From NCBI GenBank assembly GCA_963710675.1, contig CAVQBE010000021.1, positions 248,001 through 312,000 of the forward strand: DNA of 64,000 bases. Reading direction: 5' to 3'. The notes under the pieces were generated by a model, which worked only from the letters and a program-made list of their open reading frames with translations, had not been told where the DNA came from and searched no databases. The stretch's first letter is position 1, and every line of letters begins with the position of its first letter. Source of the stretch: JACCZX01 sp963710675. GTDB taxonomy: Bacteria > Pseudomonadota > Gammaproteobacteria > Burkholderiales > Burkholderiaceae_F. Of this stretch, positions 38,365-49,900 are shown piece after piece. Position numbers and translations under genes: made by a program.

Positions 38365-40565
38365 ATGATGCCCACCCTCGACACTCGCCGGCTGACACCT
38401 ATCGCGCTGGCTCTTACCGTTGCCGTCGCGTTCTCGTTGTCAATGGCGCCCGCGCAGGCCGCCCCCGGACAGAACAGCGATACCGGCACTTCGGCGCGGC
38501 CCAAACAAGACGCCAGCTCGGCGCTGGTTCAGCTCAATGGCGATCCACTCGCGACCTACGAGAAGACCAAACCGGCCAAGGGCAAGAAGATCGATTTCAG
38601 CAGCAACTCGGTCAAGGCGTATCGCGCACAACTTGCAGCGCTTCGCAACGACTACAAGGCGTGGCTGCGCGCCAATGTGCCGCAAGCCAAGGTGACGGGC
38701 GAGTTCGATATCGCGCTGAACGCGGTCGTGGTTCAGCTCAACGGCGCGACGCTGGCGCAGGTGTCGGCGACGCCGATGGTCAAGAATGCGCAGTACCAGA
38801 ACCTGTACTACCCAAACGCGACCGACCCTGACCTGCCGCTGATCAGTGCCTTCCAGGCTTGGGCGCTGGGTGGCGGCGCGGGCAGCGCTGGCGCGGGCGT
38901 CAAGATCGCTATCGTCGACAGCGGCATCGATGTCACCCATCCCTGCTTCAGCGACGAGGCTATGCCGCGCAGACGCAACTTGGCAACCACAGCTTGACCA
39001 ACAACAAAGTGATCGCCGCCAAGGTGTTCAACAACAAGCACCGCGCGGCTTCACCGCCGCGGCGGTAGAACGATCATGGCACCCACGTCGCCGGCACCGC
39101 GGCCTGCAATTTCGGCACGCCGGCGCCGGTCAACGGCGTCGTCACCTACGACATGTCCGGTGTCGCGCCGCGCGCGCTGCTGGGCAACTACAACGTGTTC
39201 CCCGGCAACGTCGACAACGCGCGCTCCGAAGACATCATGAACGCGCTCGAAGAGGCCTATCAGGACGGCTTCGACGTTGCCAACATGAGCTTGGGCGGCG
39301 GCTCTCATGGATTCCAGGACCTGCTGACGGTGGCGGTGGATAACCTCGATCAGGCCAACATGGTGGTCGCGGTGGCTGCCGGCAACTCAGGACCAGGGCT
39401 ATTCACGATCGAATCTCCAGGGTCGGCAGTGCGTGCCTTGACCGCCGGAGCGAGCTCGGTGCCACACTTCGTCGGTGCCGTGGTGACTGCGGGCGGTAAT
39501 TCGTACGGCGCGGCTGTCGGCGATTTTGCCGTCGTCAAAGCAGACCTCACTGCGCCCTTAGGCGTCGTGACGGGCGCCATCGGCGGACTGGGCGACGCCT
39601 GCGCTGCGCTGCCCGCCAACTCGCTGGTCGGAAAGATTGCCCTTGTTTCACGCGGCGTCTGCGCCTTCTCGGTCAAGATCCGCAATGCGCAATCCGCAGG
39701 TGCGGTGGCCACGCTAGTGGCGAACAACGTTGTCGGCGACCCGAGCGCGATGGCCTCGGATGGGACGCCAAACCAGCCGACGATACCGGCTTACATGGTC
39801 TCGCAGGCCGCTGGGCAGGCTCTGAAAGGCCTCAGCGGCGCGACGACGACCATCAGCGCAGCGCTGGCGTACTTTCAGACCACCAATGCCGACATCATGG
39901 CGGGCTTCAGCAGCCAGGGACCGACCGACGTCGACTTCCGCGTCAAGCCCGATGTCGTCGCACCCGGCGTCAACGTGCTGAGTTCGATCCCCGCTGCGTT
40001 CTGCGATGCGCCGCCGTGCTTCGCGTTCTTCCAGGGCACTTCAATGGCCACGCCGCACCTCGCGGGCTCGGCCGCGGTGGTGCGCCAGCAGCATCCCACC
40101 TGGTCGGCCGCCGAGGTGCGCTCGGCGATCGTGAATACCGCTGACCGCGGTGTGCTGCGCAACTTCTCGACCGGCGCCGCGCAGAACAACGTCAACATCA
40201 ACGGTTCGGGCCGTGAGAACCTGCTCGCGGCGGTGACCGCGAAAGTGGCGCTTGACCCGGTGAGCTTGAGCTTTGGCGCAGTCCCCTCGGGAAGCGGCCA
40301 GACGCGCCAATTGGCCGTGACACTGACCAACGTGAGCGGCGGCCCGCAGACTTACGCGCTGAGCGTCAGCGGCCAGCCTGCCAGCGGCGTCGTCTATAGC
40401 GTGAGCCCGTCTTCGGTGACGGTCGCTGCCGGTGCCAAGGCCAACGTGAACGTGACGATGAGCGCCAGCCGGGGCGCGCCGGCCGGCGGCCAGCAGGCTT
40501 ACCTCGAGATCGCCACCGGGGGCGGAAACGTCGCTCACGCTGCGCTGTTTACGTGGGTCAAATGA
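38365..40565 (+). CDS. Secreted S8 subtilase with PA insertion, second copy, frameshifted
   Basis: About 733 residues from ATG 38365 (or 38368). Signal peptide ends near SMAPAQAAPG; propeptide to about residue 150. Triad: Asp in IAIVDSGIDVTHPCF, His in DHGTHVAGT, visible only after correcting indels between 38955 and 39080, Ser in FQGTSMATPHLAG. PA domain block GKIALVSRGVCAFSVKIRNA. Ends in an Ig-like beta domain (LDPVSLSFGAVPSGSG onward). Different from the first subtilase in catalytic spacing and C-terminus, so not a recent duplicate. Confidence 0.9.
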
Positions 40566-40574
40566 ATTCCGGGC

Positions 40575-40596
40575 AGCGGGCGCCACGGCGCCCGCT
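40575..40596 (+). terminator. Strong GC inverted repeat after second subtilase
   Basis: AGCGGGCGCC paired with GGCGCCCGCT, 10 bp of dyad symmetry with a 2-nt centre (a stem of about 8 with a 6-nt loop in practice), 10 bp after the stop. No T-run follows, so it may be a weak or bidirectional terminator or a transcript-end stabiliser. Confidence 0.45.
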
Positions 40597-40756
40597 CGTC
40601 CCCTTAGCTCTGTACGGATAGGCCGGGTAAGAGCGAGCGCCGCGCAGAACGTCTAGTCGCGCCGTGACGGTGCGCATTTACAGCCAGCAGGCGATTGCAA
40701 TCCAGATGAGCGCAAGTCGATTGCGCCACTACATCGGTTCCGAAAAGCGCCTCCGC

Positions 40757-41974
40757 TTATTTCCATCGGTACCGATTGGCGCGCTTCAACGGCGCCTTCG
40801 GCAACAAAGCGGTCGATCTCAACGTCCTGAAACCCGAACTCGCGCAGCACTTCGCGTGTGTGCTCGCCGAGCATCGGTGCTGCGCGGGCCACCTCGGTCG
40901 GCGTGCGCGAAAAGTGCAGCGGGCAAGCCGAGCGCCCTTGTCTTGCCGGCCTGCGCGATGATGCAGATCCACCACCATTCCGCGCGCGCGCGTCTGCGGA
41001 TGCTCGAGCGCCTCGCCGATCGTGTGCACCGGGCCCACCGGAACGCCCGCCGCATCGAAGACTTCGATCCACTCGTTGCGGCTACGCGTTGCGATCACTT
41101 TGTTCATCGCATCGGTCAGTGCGTCAAGGTTGGCCATGCGCGCGGCGTTGGTAGCGAAACGCAGATCAGCCCGCCATTCCGGATGACCAAGCACATCAGC
41201 GATGCGCTCCCAGTTCGCCTGATTAGCGCCGCCAATGTTGATCCAGCCGTCGCTCGCGCGAAACGCCTGATACGGCGCGGTCAGAATATGTGCGGAGCCG
41301 GTTGCGCCCGGCGATTGGCCAGTCGCGAAATAGATCGCTGCGTGCCAGTACGTCTGTTGCAGCGCCGCTTCCATCAATGACGTGTCGACAACCTGGCCTT
41401 CCCCGGTTTTCAGCTTATGCGTATAGGCGGCAAGGATGCCAGCCACCGCGAGGATCCCAGCGTTGATGTCGGCAACAGAGTTGCCGGTCTTCGCCGGCGC
41501 GCCACCTGGCTCGCCGGTGATCGACATCAGTCCGGCAAAGCCTTGCGCGATCAGATCAAATCCGCCTTTGTCGGCATACGGACCTTCGCGACCGTAGCCA
41601 GACACTGCGCAGTAAATCAGACCCGGATTTTCGGCGGCGAGCACTTCGTAGCCAAGCCCAAGCTTCTCCAAAGTTCCCTTGCGATAGTTTTCGGTCAGCA
41701 CGTCGGCATCGCGCACCATGCGCAACAGAATCGCGCGCCCATCAGCGTGCTTCAGGTTCAGCGCAATGCCACGCTTGTTGCGATTCAGAATCATGAAGGG
41801 CGCTGATACGCCGTTGACCTGCGGCTCGCTATAGCCGCGAGAATCGTCGCCGCCGGGAAGCTTCTCCACCTTGATGACATCGGCACCCATGTCGGCCAGC
41901 ATCATTCCTGCCGTTGGGCCGGCCATGATCTGCGCGAGCTCGAGCACGCGCATTCCTTTCAACGGTCCGCTCAC
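40757..41974 (-). CDS. CaiB/BaiF family CoA-transferase, 3' frameshifted
   Basis: About 400 residues from GTG 41974. Family III CoA-transferase: GMRVLELAQIMAGPTAG, ADVIKVEKLPGGDDSR, the catalytic-Asp loop in AFRASDGWINIGG region and ADVLTENYRKGTLEKLGLGY. The frame is lost near 40960; other frames continue as QAGKTRALGLP, HFSRTPTEVARAAPMLG and REFGFQDVEIDRFVAEGAVE, so the true end is between about 40650 and 40760. Moves CoA between acids. Last gene of the SgaA-DctPQM-enoyl hydratase operon, which suggests that the imported acid is activated to a CoA ester. Confidence 0.87.
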   Translation of the reverse strand: MSGPLKGMRVLELAQIMAGPTAGMMLADMGADVIKVEKLPGGDDSRGYSEPQVNGVSAPFMILNRNKRGIALNLKHADGRAILLRMVRDADVLTENYRKGTLEKLGLGYEVLAAENPGLIYCAVSGYGREGPYADKGGFDLIAQGFAGLMSITGEPGGAPAKTGNSVADINAGILAVAGILAAYTHKLKTGEGQVVDTSLMEAALQQTYWHAAIYFATGQSPGATGSAHILTAPYQAFRASDGWINIGGANQANWERIADVLGHPEWRADLRFATNAARMANLDALTDAMNKVIATRSRNEWIEVFDAAGVPVGPVHTIGEALEHPQTRARGMVVDLHHRAGRQDKGARLARCTFRARRPRWPAQHRCSASTHAKCCASSGFRTLRSTALLPKAPLKRANRYRWK

Positions 41975-41983
41975 TGATTTCGC

Positions 41984-42763
41984 TTACTTCCCAACAAATT
42001 CTGGTTTTTGTTTCGCGAGAAACGCTGCGTAGCCGATTCGAAAGTCTTCGGTGTCAAAGCAATCGAAGCATTCATCGAGCTCTTCGGCAGAAAGCGGTGT
42101 GCGCTCTGCCAAACGCCGCGCGAACTTCTTGTGCCAGCGCGCGGCAAGCGGCGCGCCATCTGCGATTCTCTGCGCGGCAGCGCGAACCTCAGCCGCGACC
42201 TGATCGTCCGGCACCACGCGCGTCACCAGCCCTTTCTCCTTCGCTTCGGAAGCGTCGAAGATTCGGCCTTCAAGCAGAATTTCGAGCGCAACGGCTGGCC
42301 CAACCAGTCGCACCAGCGGCGCCATCTCGGCGTACGCCATCACCAGGCCAAGGTTCTTGATCGGTGCGCCGAAGCGGCTCGACTGTCCGCAGATACGTAG
42401 ATCGCACAGTGCCGCGATCTCGAGCCCGCCGCCGACGCAAATGCCATGAATCTGTGCGATCAGCGGGTGTCGGCAGTTGGCCAGCGCATCGGCCGTCCGA
42501 TGCATGACCTCGCCGTACTCGATCGCCTGCTTCTTGTTCGAGCGCGCATGCGCAAACTCGGCGATGTCGTTGCCGGGCGAAAACGATTTTTCGCCGGCGC
42601 CACGAATGATCACACAACGCAGCGATTCGTCAGTCGACAGTCGCTCGACCGTGTCCCCGAGTGATGCCCACATACCGCGCGTCATCGCATTCAGTTTGTC
42701 CGGCCGATTAAGCACGACGGTGACGATGGCACCCTCGCGTGCGACTAAGATATTTTCGGCCAT
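41984..42763 (-). CDS. Enoyl-CoA hydratase/isomerase family protein
   Basis: 259 residues, intact, ATG 42763. Crotonase fold: VVLNRPDKLNAMT, the oxyanion block GEKSFSPGNDIAEF, and the second oxyanion/catalytic region IHGICVGGGLEIAALCDLRI. The usual catalytic glutamate of true hydratases is not at the expected place after the GGG helix (NLGLVMAYAEM instead), so the reaction could be hydration, isomerisation or another crotonase chemistry. 3 bp from dctM and 9 bp from the CoA-transferase. Confidence 0.9.
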   Translation of the reverse strand: MAENILVAREGAIVTVVLNRPDKLNAMTRGMWASLGDTVERLSTDESLRCVIIRGAGEKSFSPGNDIAEFAHARSNKKQAIEYGEVMHRTADALANCRHPLIAQIHGICVGGGLEIAALCDLRICGQSSRFGAPIKNLGLVMAYAEMAPLVRLVGPAVALEILLEGRIFDASEAKEKGLVTRVVPDDQVAAEVRAAAQRIADGAPLAARWHKKFARRLAERTPLSAEELDECFDCFDTEDFRIGYAAFLAKQKPEFVGK

Positions 42764-42766
42764 GGC

Positions 42767-44051
42767 TCAGCGATAGAAAAGTTCAACCAACCCCAGTGTC
42801 ACGACCGGCACGTAGGTGATCAGCAATAGCGTGGCCAGCAGCACGGCGATAAATGGGATGTTGGCTCTGGTGACGTCCCACACGCTTTCCTTGGCGATCG
42901 AGCACGTCAGCATCAGTACGCTCGCCACCGGCGGCGTCTGCTGGCCGATCGCGAGGTTCAAGGTGACGATGATTCCGAAGTGCACGGGATCGATACCGAC
43001 GGCGGTAACCACCGGCATCACGATAGGAACCACCAGAATAATCGCCGCGGCCGAGTGCAGGAACATGCCGATGATAAGGAAAAAGACATTCAGGATAGCG
43101 AGCACCGCCCACTTCTCACTCGTTATCGAGACCATCGCCTGCGCGATCCGCTGCGGCAGCTGTGTCTCGGTAAGGTACAGACCCAGCAACGCAGATGCGG
43201 CAACCAGCAGCATGACAGCACCCGTCTGCACCGAGCCTTCGATGATCGCGATGCGCAGCCGCTCCCAATTCAAGTCGCGATAAATGACACCGCCGACGAA
43301 CAACGCCGCGACGACTGCTAGCGCCGCGCCTTCGGTGGCGGTGACGATGCCGCCAAAGATGCCGCCGAGAATGATGATCGGCAGAGTCAGAGCCCAGCCG
43401 GCCTCCTTGAAGGCGCGCCATAGCTTGCCCCACTGGAAGATCTCCTCCACCGGCCAGTTGTACTTGACCGCGTAGTAATGGCACAAACCCATCATCGTGA
43501 AGCCCGCGATCAGTCCGGGGACGATGCCTGCGACGAACAGCTGCACCACTGAGGCGCCGGCCATCACCGCGTACAGGATCATCGGAATCGATGGCGGGAT
43601 GATGATCGCCAGCGACGCTGTCGACGAGGTCACGGCGGCCGTGAATGGGCCCGGATAGCCACGCTTCTTCATTGCCGGGATGATGATCGGCCGCAGTAGC
43701 GGCTACATCCGCTACCGCCGAGCCCGAGATCTCGGCGAAGAACATCGAGGTGATTACGTTCACTTGTGCGAGCGCACCCTTCATCCATCCGACCAGCGCA
43801 GTGCAGAAGTCGATCAGTCTCAGCGAGATGCCTGAGGTGTTCATGATCGAGCCCGCGAGGATGAACAGTGGGATGGCGATCAACGGGAAGCTGGTGGCGC
43901 CCTGATAAAGCGTGAGCGGCACGTTGGGCAGGCTCGACAGGCCCTGCGATGCGACGATGCCGATGACCGCGGCGATGCCCAGCGCAACGGCGATCGGCAC
44001 ATTGATCAGTACCAGCAGGATCACGCAGACAAAGGCGAGAAAGCCTGTCAT
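42767..44051 (-). CDS. TRAP transporter large permease (DctM type), one frameshift
   Basis: About 428 residues. N-terminal MTGFLAFVCVILLVLINVPI and the family block ATSFPLIAIPLFILAGSIMN; the C-terminal part includes GPFTAAVTSSTASLAIIIPPS and the ion-binding TATEGAALAVVAALF region. A single extra base at 43689-43690 splits it into two frames; corrected, the junction reads VADVAATAAIIIPAMKKRG, as in the family. About 12 membrane helices. The start overlaps the presumed dctQ stop as ATGA. Uses a sodium or proton gradient to import an organic acid delivered by the DctP protein. Confidence 0.9.
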
Positions 44052-44556
44052 AGCGTGTCTTCCGCTTTGGCGACATGGCCCTGACGCGCGTTCGCGCAGC
44101 ACCTCCGGAAAGACCAGCAGCTGGCCGATGATGATCAGCACGGCGCTAATAGGAATTACCGAGTTGACGTATGCGACCGATACGCGAGGCAGCGACACCA
44201 GATAGTCAGTCGCAAGAATCTCGAGGATCGAGTAGCCGGTCCACGCCAGAAGTACGAAGAAGGCGAGCGTGCATGCCTGCGCGAACACTGTCACTACCAC
44301 TCGAAGTTGCGGCGGCATCAGCCGCACGATCTCTGGTACGCCCAGGTGTGCGTGCTTGAGCACCGCGAGCGCCGAGCCGTAGAAGGTCACCCAGGCGAGC
44401 AGGATAGTGGCGACCTCGTCATACCAGACCAGCGAGTAGCCTGAATAACGGAAGATCACGCCCGCCGTCACTTCGACGGCGAGCGTGATCATCAGCGCGA
44501 TAACGATCCACTCGAGGGCGCGCTCGTACCCTCGACGGATGCGATTGCAATCGCAC
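44048..44556 (-). CDS. TRAP transporter small permease (DctQ type), probable frameshifts
   Basis: About 165 residues with four membrane helices: YERALEWIVIALMITLAVE, SLVWYDEVATILLAWVTFYG with the family Trp/Asp-Glu, VVVTVFAQACTLAFFVLLAW, and VIPISAVLIIIGQLLVFPE. As read, the frame runs without a stop into dctM, giving an apparent fusion. One indel near 44080 restores an ending of ARQGHVAKAEDTL with ATGA overlap to dctM. No ATG precedes the first helix in frame; GTG 44556, with a slip, is the likely start. Lies directly after dctP. Confidence 0.8.
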
Positions 44557-44559
44557 CGA

Positions 44560-45564
44560 CTATTTGCCCAGCGCGATGGCGCGGTCGATGACTTCCTTCG
44601 CGCCAGTGACTTCCTTTGCAAACTCGTCGTAAACAGGCTTCGACGCGGCGACGAACGCATCCTTGTTCGGCGTGTTCACCGTCACTCCGGCGGCCTTGAT
44701 CTTGCCGAGCAGCTCGTCGTCGTCCTTCGCGGCTTTTTCGTAGACGAAAGCCTGCGTTTCCTTGGCGGTGTCTTCGAGGATCTTGCGAACATCGGCCGGC
44801 AGCGACTCCCATTTCTTCGCACCCACAGTTACATAAGCGGGTGTGTACACATGACCCGTCAGCGAGATGAACTTCTGCACTTCCTGGAACTTCGCGCTGT
44901 AGATCTGCGTGAACGGATTCTCCTGGCCGTCCATCACGCCGGTTTGCAAAGCTGTGAACACTTCGGAGAATTTCATCGGCGACGGATTGGCGCCATAGGT
45001 CTGAAACATCTTCACCCGCCATTTGCCCTCAGGTACGCGCAGCTTGATGCCCTGCAGATCGGCCGGCGAGTTGATCGGTCGCTTCGAGTTCGTGATGTGT
45101 CGGTAGCCGTTTTCCCACACGCCAATCACCTTCAGTCCCTTCTTTTCGGCTTCGGGCGCCAGCTTCGACCAGAACACGTCTTTCTCGATGCGTGCCATGT
45201 GCGCCCGGTCCTTGACCAGATAGGGCATCTCGAACACGCCAAAGAGGTCAGATTCTGATGACATCACGGTCGACGGAAGTGCAATGTCGACGGTGCCTAG
45301 CTTCAGCTTCTGAAGCAGTTCCTTATCGCCTCCGAGCTGACTCGAGCCGAACACCACGACCTTGGCCTTGTTGCCCAGCTTGGCATTGGCGCGTCGCGCG
45401 TATTCGTCAGCCGACGCCGCAAACAGCGACCCCGGTTCACCGACGTGCCCGAATTTGATCTCGGTTTGCGCGACGGCCGAAATCGGAAGCAGCGCGAACG
45501 CCCCGGTTACCAACGCAGCCCGTAGCACATGGCGCCGCGCCATTGTTGTTTGTTCGAAGTTCAT
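44560..45564 (-). CDS. TRAP transporter substrate-binding protein (DctP family)
   Basis: 334 residues. Signal peptide MARRHVLRAALVTGAFALLP with cleavage near AVAQ; the in-frame ATG 8 codons earlier (45564) is the alternative start. DctP fold blocks: EIKFGHVGEPGSLF, LKLGTVDIALPSTVMSS, the carboxylate-binding Arg region in GIKLRVPEGKWRVKMFQTYG, and TALQTGVMDGQENPFTQIYS. Captures an organic acid in the periplasm for DctQM. The operon context (aminotransferase for glyoxylate, CoA-transferase) points to a 2-hydroxy- or 2-keto acid, but ligand identity is inference. Confidence 0.93.
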   Translation of the reverse strand: MNFEQTTMARRHVLRAALVTGAFALLPISAVAQTEIKFGHVGEPGSLFAASADEYARRANAKLGNKAKVVVFGSSQLGGDKELLQKLKLGTVDIALPSTVMSSESDLFGVFEMPYLVKDRAHMARIEKDVFWSKLAPEAEKKGLKVIGVWENGYRHITNSKRPINSPADLQGIKLRVPEGKWRVKMFQTYGANPSPMKFSEVFTALQTGVMDGQENPFTQIYSAKFQEVQKFISLTGHVYTPAYVTVGAKKWESLPADVRKILEDTAKETQAFVYEKAAKDDDELLGKIKAAGVTVNTPNKDAFVAASKPVYDEFAKEVTGAKEVIDRAIALGK

Positions 45565-45598
45565 TTCTGTCTCCTGTATGTTTTATTGAAGGCCAAGT

Positions 45599-46804
45599 CT
45601 AGGCAGCTTGCGCCAACTGCGCAGTCGGTGTTTGCGCGAGATAAGCCATCGCGGCGTCGACGCCGCCGGCGCGATGCGGTATTCCGGCAAGCTTCAATCC
45701 CATTTCGACCCCCGCCAGCGTGCCGCACAGCATCAGTTCGTTGAAGTAGCCAAGGTGTCCGATACGAAAGATCTTGCCGGTGACCTTGCCGAGCCCTTGT
45801 CCGAGCGACATGTTGAACCGCTCGAGCACGATTTTGCGAAATGCGTCGGCGCTGTGCCCGTCCGGCACAATCAGCGCTGTCAATGAGGAGCTGTATTCAG
45901 CCGGATTGACGCACAGGATTTCGAGACCCCAAGCGCGCGCGGCGCGCCGCGTCGCTTCAGCCAGGCGATCGTGCCGCGCGAACACATTCGGCAGGCCCTC
46001 TGCAAACAGCATCTCGAGCGCTTCATGCAGCCCGTACAGCAGATTGGTCGCGGGGGTGTAGGGAAAGTAGCCGGTCGCGTTGGACGCGATCATCTCGCTC
46101 CACTCCCAATACGAGCGCGGCAGCTTCGCGTGCTTCGACGCCGCTAGTGCCTTGGCGCTGATCGCGTTGAACGAAAGTCCGGGCGGCAGCATCAAGCCTT
46201 TTTGCGAGCCGCCGACAGTAACGTCGACACCCCATTCGTCGTGCCGGTAATCGATCGAGCCGAGCGACGAGATCGTGTCGACCAGCAGCAGCGCCGGATG
46301 CCCGGCGCGATCGATCGCCGTGCGAATCGGTGCGATCGGTGTCGTCACCCCCGTCGACGTTTCGTTATGGACGACGCATACGGCCTTGATCGCGTGCGTA
46401 GCATCGGCGCGCAAACGTTTTTCAATCTCTGCCGGGTTAGCACCTTGGCGCCAGTCGCCCGGCATGAAATCAACGACCAACGACATTCGCTCGGCCAACT
46501 TTTTCCACAGCGTCGCAAAGTGCCCGGTCTCAGCCATCAGCACACGATCGCCGGGTGACAGCGTGTTCACCAACGCTGCCTCCCACGCGCCGGTGCCAGA
46601 CGCCGGATAAATCACGACATCGTGCTCGGTTTGAAACACGCGTTTGACGCCTGCGAGCACGGTTTTGCCCAATACCGCGAACTCCGGCCCGCGGTGATCG
46701 ATCGTCGGATGATCGATCGCGCGCAGCACGCGGTCGGGCACGTTGGTGGGGCCGGGGATTTGCAGAAAGTGCCGACCGGAGGGATGACTGTCGAGTTCGA
46801 GCAT
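45599..46804 (-). CDS. Serine-glyoxylate aminotransferase-like class V aminotransferase
   Basis: 401 residues, intact, ATG 46804. Fold-type I, class V PLP enzyme: HFLQIPGPTNVPDRVLRAID, YPASGTGAWEAALVN, VDTISSLGSIDYRHDEWGVD, and the PLP lysine in VTVGGSQKGLMLPPG. Closest to SgaA-type enzymes that convert glyoxylate and serine to glycine and hydroxypyruvate. 34 bp upstream of dctP, same strand, so it probably heads the operon. Divergent from the large FAD/Fe-S dehydrogenase at 46905, which may supply 2-keto acid. Confidence 0.92.
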   Translation of the reverse strand: MLELDSHPSGRHFLQIPGPTNVPDRVLRAIDHPTIDHRGPEFAVLGKTVLAGVKRVFQTEHDVVIYPASGTGAWEAALVNTLSPGDRVLMAETGHFATLWKKLAERMSLVVDFMPGDWRQGANPAEIEKRLRADATHAIKAVCVVHNETSTGVTTPIAPIRTAIDRAGHPALLLVDTISSLGSIDYRHDEWGVDVTVGGSQKGLMLPPGLSFNAISAKALAASKHAKLPRSYWEWSEMIASNATGYFPYTPATNLLYGLHEALEMLFAEGLPNVFARHDRLAEATRRAARAWGLEILCVNPAEYSSSLTALIVPDGHSADAFRKIVLERFNMSLGQGLGKVTGKIFRIGHLGYFNELMLCGTLAGVEMGLKLAGIPHRAGGVDAAMAYLAQTPTAQLAQAA

Positions 46805-46904
46805 CGCTGGACTTTCTCAAAACATCTTTGGGAAGACGCACTTTAGCGACCCATCGTAGCGAACCGCGCCCGTGCGCCGCAAGCGCGTCTATATTGGTTG
46901 CGCA

Positions 46905-49900
46905 ATGAATGATCTGGCACAGCCGCTCGTCTTCCATCCGCCGCAGGCCACTAGCGAGCTCGCGACGCGGCTGCGCAGTGCAGTGCAGGGTGAAATCTTG
47001 TTCGATCGGGCTTCGCGCGGCCGCTACTCGACCGATGCCTCGATTTATCAGGTCGAACCCATTGGCGTGCTGATTCCGAAAACGCAGGAGGACGTACGCG
47101 CCGCAATCGACATCTGCCGCGAACTCCGGGTACCGATGCTGCCGCGCGGCGCAGGCAGCTCGCAGTGCGGCCAGACCGTGGGCGCCGCGCTTGTCATCGA
47201 TCACAGCAAGCACTTGAATGGCGTGGTGTCGTTCGACAAAGATGCGCGAACCGTCACTGTTGAGCCGGGCATCGTGCTCGACGCGCTTAACACGTGGCTA
47301 CGACCGCATGGCCTGTGGTTTCCGGTCGACGTCAGCACCAGTGCGCAATGCACGCTCGGCGGCATGGCCGGCAACAATTCTTGTGGCTCGCGCTCGATCG
47401 CATACGGCAACATGGTGCATAACGTGCTGGCCGTCGATGCTTTGCTCGCCGACGGCACCGAAGCGTGGTTCGGTCCTGAGTCGGAAATGGCACAGGGCTC
47501 ACCGCGCATCAACAAGCTGCTCGAAGGGCTGCGCAGCATCGCGGTGCGCGAATGGGACGAGATCGAGCGCTGGGTGCCGAAGGTGATGCGCCGCGTCGGC
47601 GGTTACAACATCGACGTATTCCTGCCGCAAAGCGAGCGCCCGTATACGGCCGACGGCAGCGTGAACCTTGCGCATCTGTTGATCGGCAGTGAAGGCACGT
47701 TGGCGTGGAGCAGCGCACTGACACTGCAACTTGCGCCTCTGCCATCGCAGCGCACGCTCGGCGTTGTCAACTTTTCAACGCTGTATCGCGCAATGCAGTG
47801 CGCGCAGCATATCGTCACGCTGAAGCCCTCGGCGGTCGAGCTGGTCGATCGCACGATGATCGAGCTCGCGCGCGGTAATCCCGCATTTCAGCCGGTGATC
47901 GAAGCAGCACTGATTGGCGAGCCGGAAGCGATCCTGCTGGTTGAATTCAGTGATGACGACCCGCTTGGGCGGCTCGATCAACTGGTTACGTTGATCGCCG
48001 ATCTCGGACTGCCGGGGCAGGTCGTGCGCATGACCGATGCGTCGGCGCAGAAAGCGTTGTGGGAAGTTCGCAAGGCCGGGCTCAACATCATGATGAGCAT
48101 GCGTGGTGACGGCAAGCCTGTGTCGTTCATTGAAGACTGCGCCGTGCCACTGCAGCATCTGGCCGATTACGTCGCGCGCCTGACCGAGGTGTTTGCGAAA
48201 CACGGCACGCGTGGTACCTGGTATGCGCATGCATCGGTGGGTACTTTGCATGTGCGTCCTATCCTAGATATGCGTAACGATGGCGCGAAGAAGATGCGCG
48301 CGATCGCCGAAGAAGCGGCGCTGATGGTGCGCGGATACAAGGGCGCGTTTTCGGGCGAACACGGCGACGGACTGGTGCGCAGTGAATGGGTCGCGTGGCA
48401 ATTCGGACCGCGGTTGACGCGCGCGTTCGAAGAGATCAAGTCGCTGTTTGATCCCGACGGCCTGATGAATCCGGGCAAGATCGTCAGGCCATCCAAGATG
48501 GATGATGCGCGACTGTTTCGCTATCCGCCGGGATATCGCACGCAAACGTTGCAGACCGCGCTCGACTGGTCCGCATGGAATGTGCAGAACGATGCAGCAA
48601 CGGAAAAGCTGACACCGCCTGGCACGGGCGGCGACCCCGCGCTCGGGTTCGGCAAGGCGATCGAGATGTGCAACAACAACGGCCATTGCCGCAAGTTCGA
48701 CGCCGGCACGATGTGTCCAAGCTTTCGCGTCACGCGCGACGAAGAGCATTCGACGCGCGGGCGCGCGAATACGCTGCGGCTCGCGCTCAGTGGCCAACTT
48801 GGGGGCCAGCTCGAAGACGGCATGGCGTCGGATGCCGTGCGCGATGCACTCGATCTGTGCGTCAGCTGCAAGGGCTGCCGGCGTGAATGCCCAACCGGTG
48901 TCGACATGGCAAAGATGAAGATCGAGTTCCTTCATCACTACCACCGACGCCGCGGGATGTCGATCAAGGATCGGCTGGTGTCTTACATGCCGCGCTACGC
49001 GCACTGGGGCGCGCGGCTGCCGTGGCTGCTCAACCTGCGCAACACGATGCCGGGGGCGGCCGCTTTGTCCGAAAAGTGGTTTGGATTTGCGGCGCAACGG
49101 TCGTTGCCGTCGTGGCGCAGTGACACGTTCCTCGGCGGACTGACGTATCCAATCAATGCCGACGGTAGTGTCGAACCACAGTGTCGTGGCGATGCCGGTG
49201 AAGTCGTGCTGTTCGCAGACACATTTAATAACGCGTTCGAGCCGGAAGTTGCGCACGATGCGCTTGCGGTTCTGGAAGCGGCCGGCTACACGGTCCACGT
49301 CGCGCTGCCCTCCGATGGCAGTCGCCGACCGCTGTGCTGCGGACGTACGTTTATGGCCACGGGAATGGTTGACGAAGCGAAGATCGAAGCCCGACGCACA
49401 TTGACGGCGCTGATGCCCTATGTCGAGCGTGGTGCAACGGTCGTCGGCCTCGAACCGTCGTGCCTGTTGTCGATGCGTGACGAATTTCTTGTGATGGGAA
49501 TGGGAGACGCGGCGCAACACCTCGCATCAAACGCTCTTCTTGTCGAAGAGTTTTTGGCACGCGAGCATCGCGCAGGTCGGCTTAGCCTGAAGCTGGCACC
49601 GCTGCGCGAAAAGCGCGCACTGATTCACGGTCACTGTCATCAAAAGGCGTTCGACGCGCTCGCTCCGGCAGTGGAAGTTTTGCGATTGATCCCAGACCTG
49701 CAAGTCGAGGTCATCGATTCGAGTTGCTGCGGCATGGCCGGGGCGTTTGGCTACGAAGCGGCGCACTACGACATATCGATGAAGATGGCCGAGTTATCGC
49801 TGCTGCCCGCAGTCCGCGCGGCTGCCAAAGACACGCTGATCGTTGCCGATGGCACCAGCTGTCGGCATCAGATCGCGGATGGCACGCGCGCTGACGATCA

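Noticed and set aside
43116..44660. Apparent DctQ-DctM fusion in one 514-codon frame
   Set aside because: One indel near 44080 restores a normal DctQ end with ATGA overlap, and the frame itself breaks inside DctM, so the fusion is probably an artefact.
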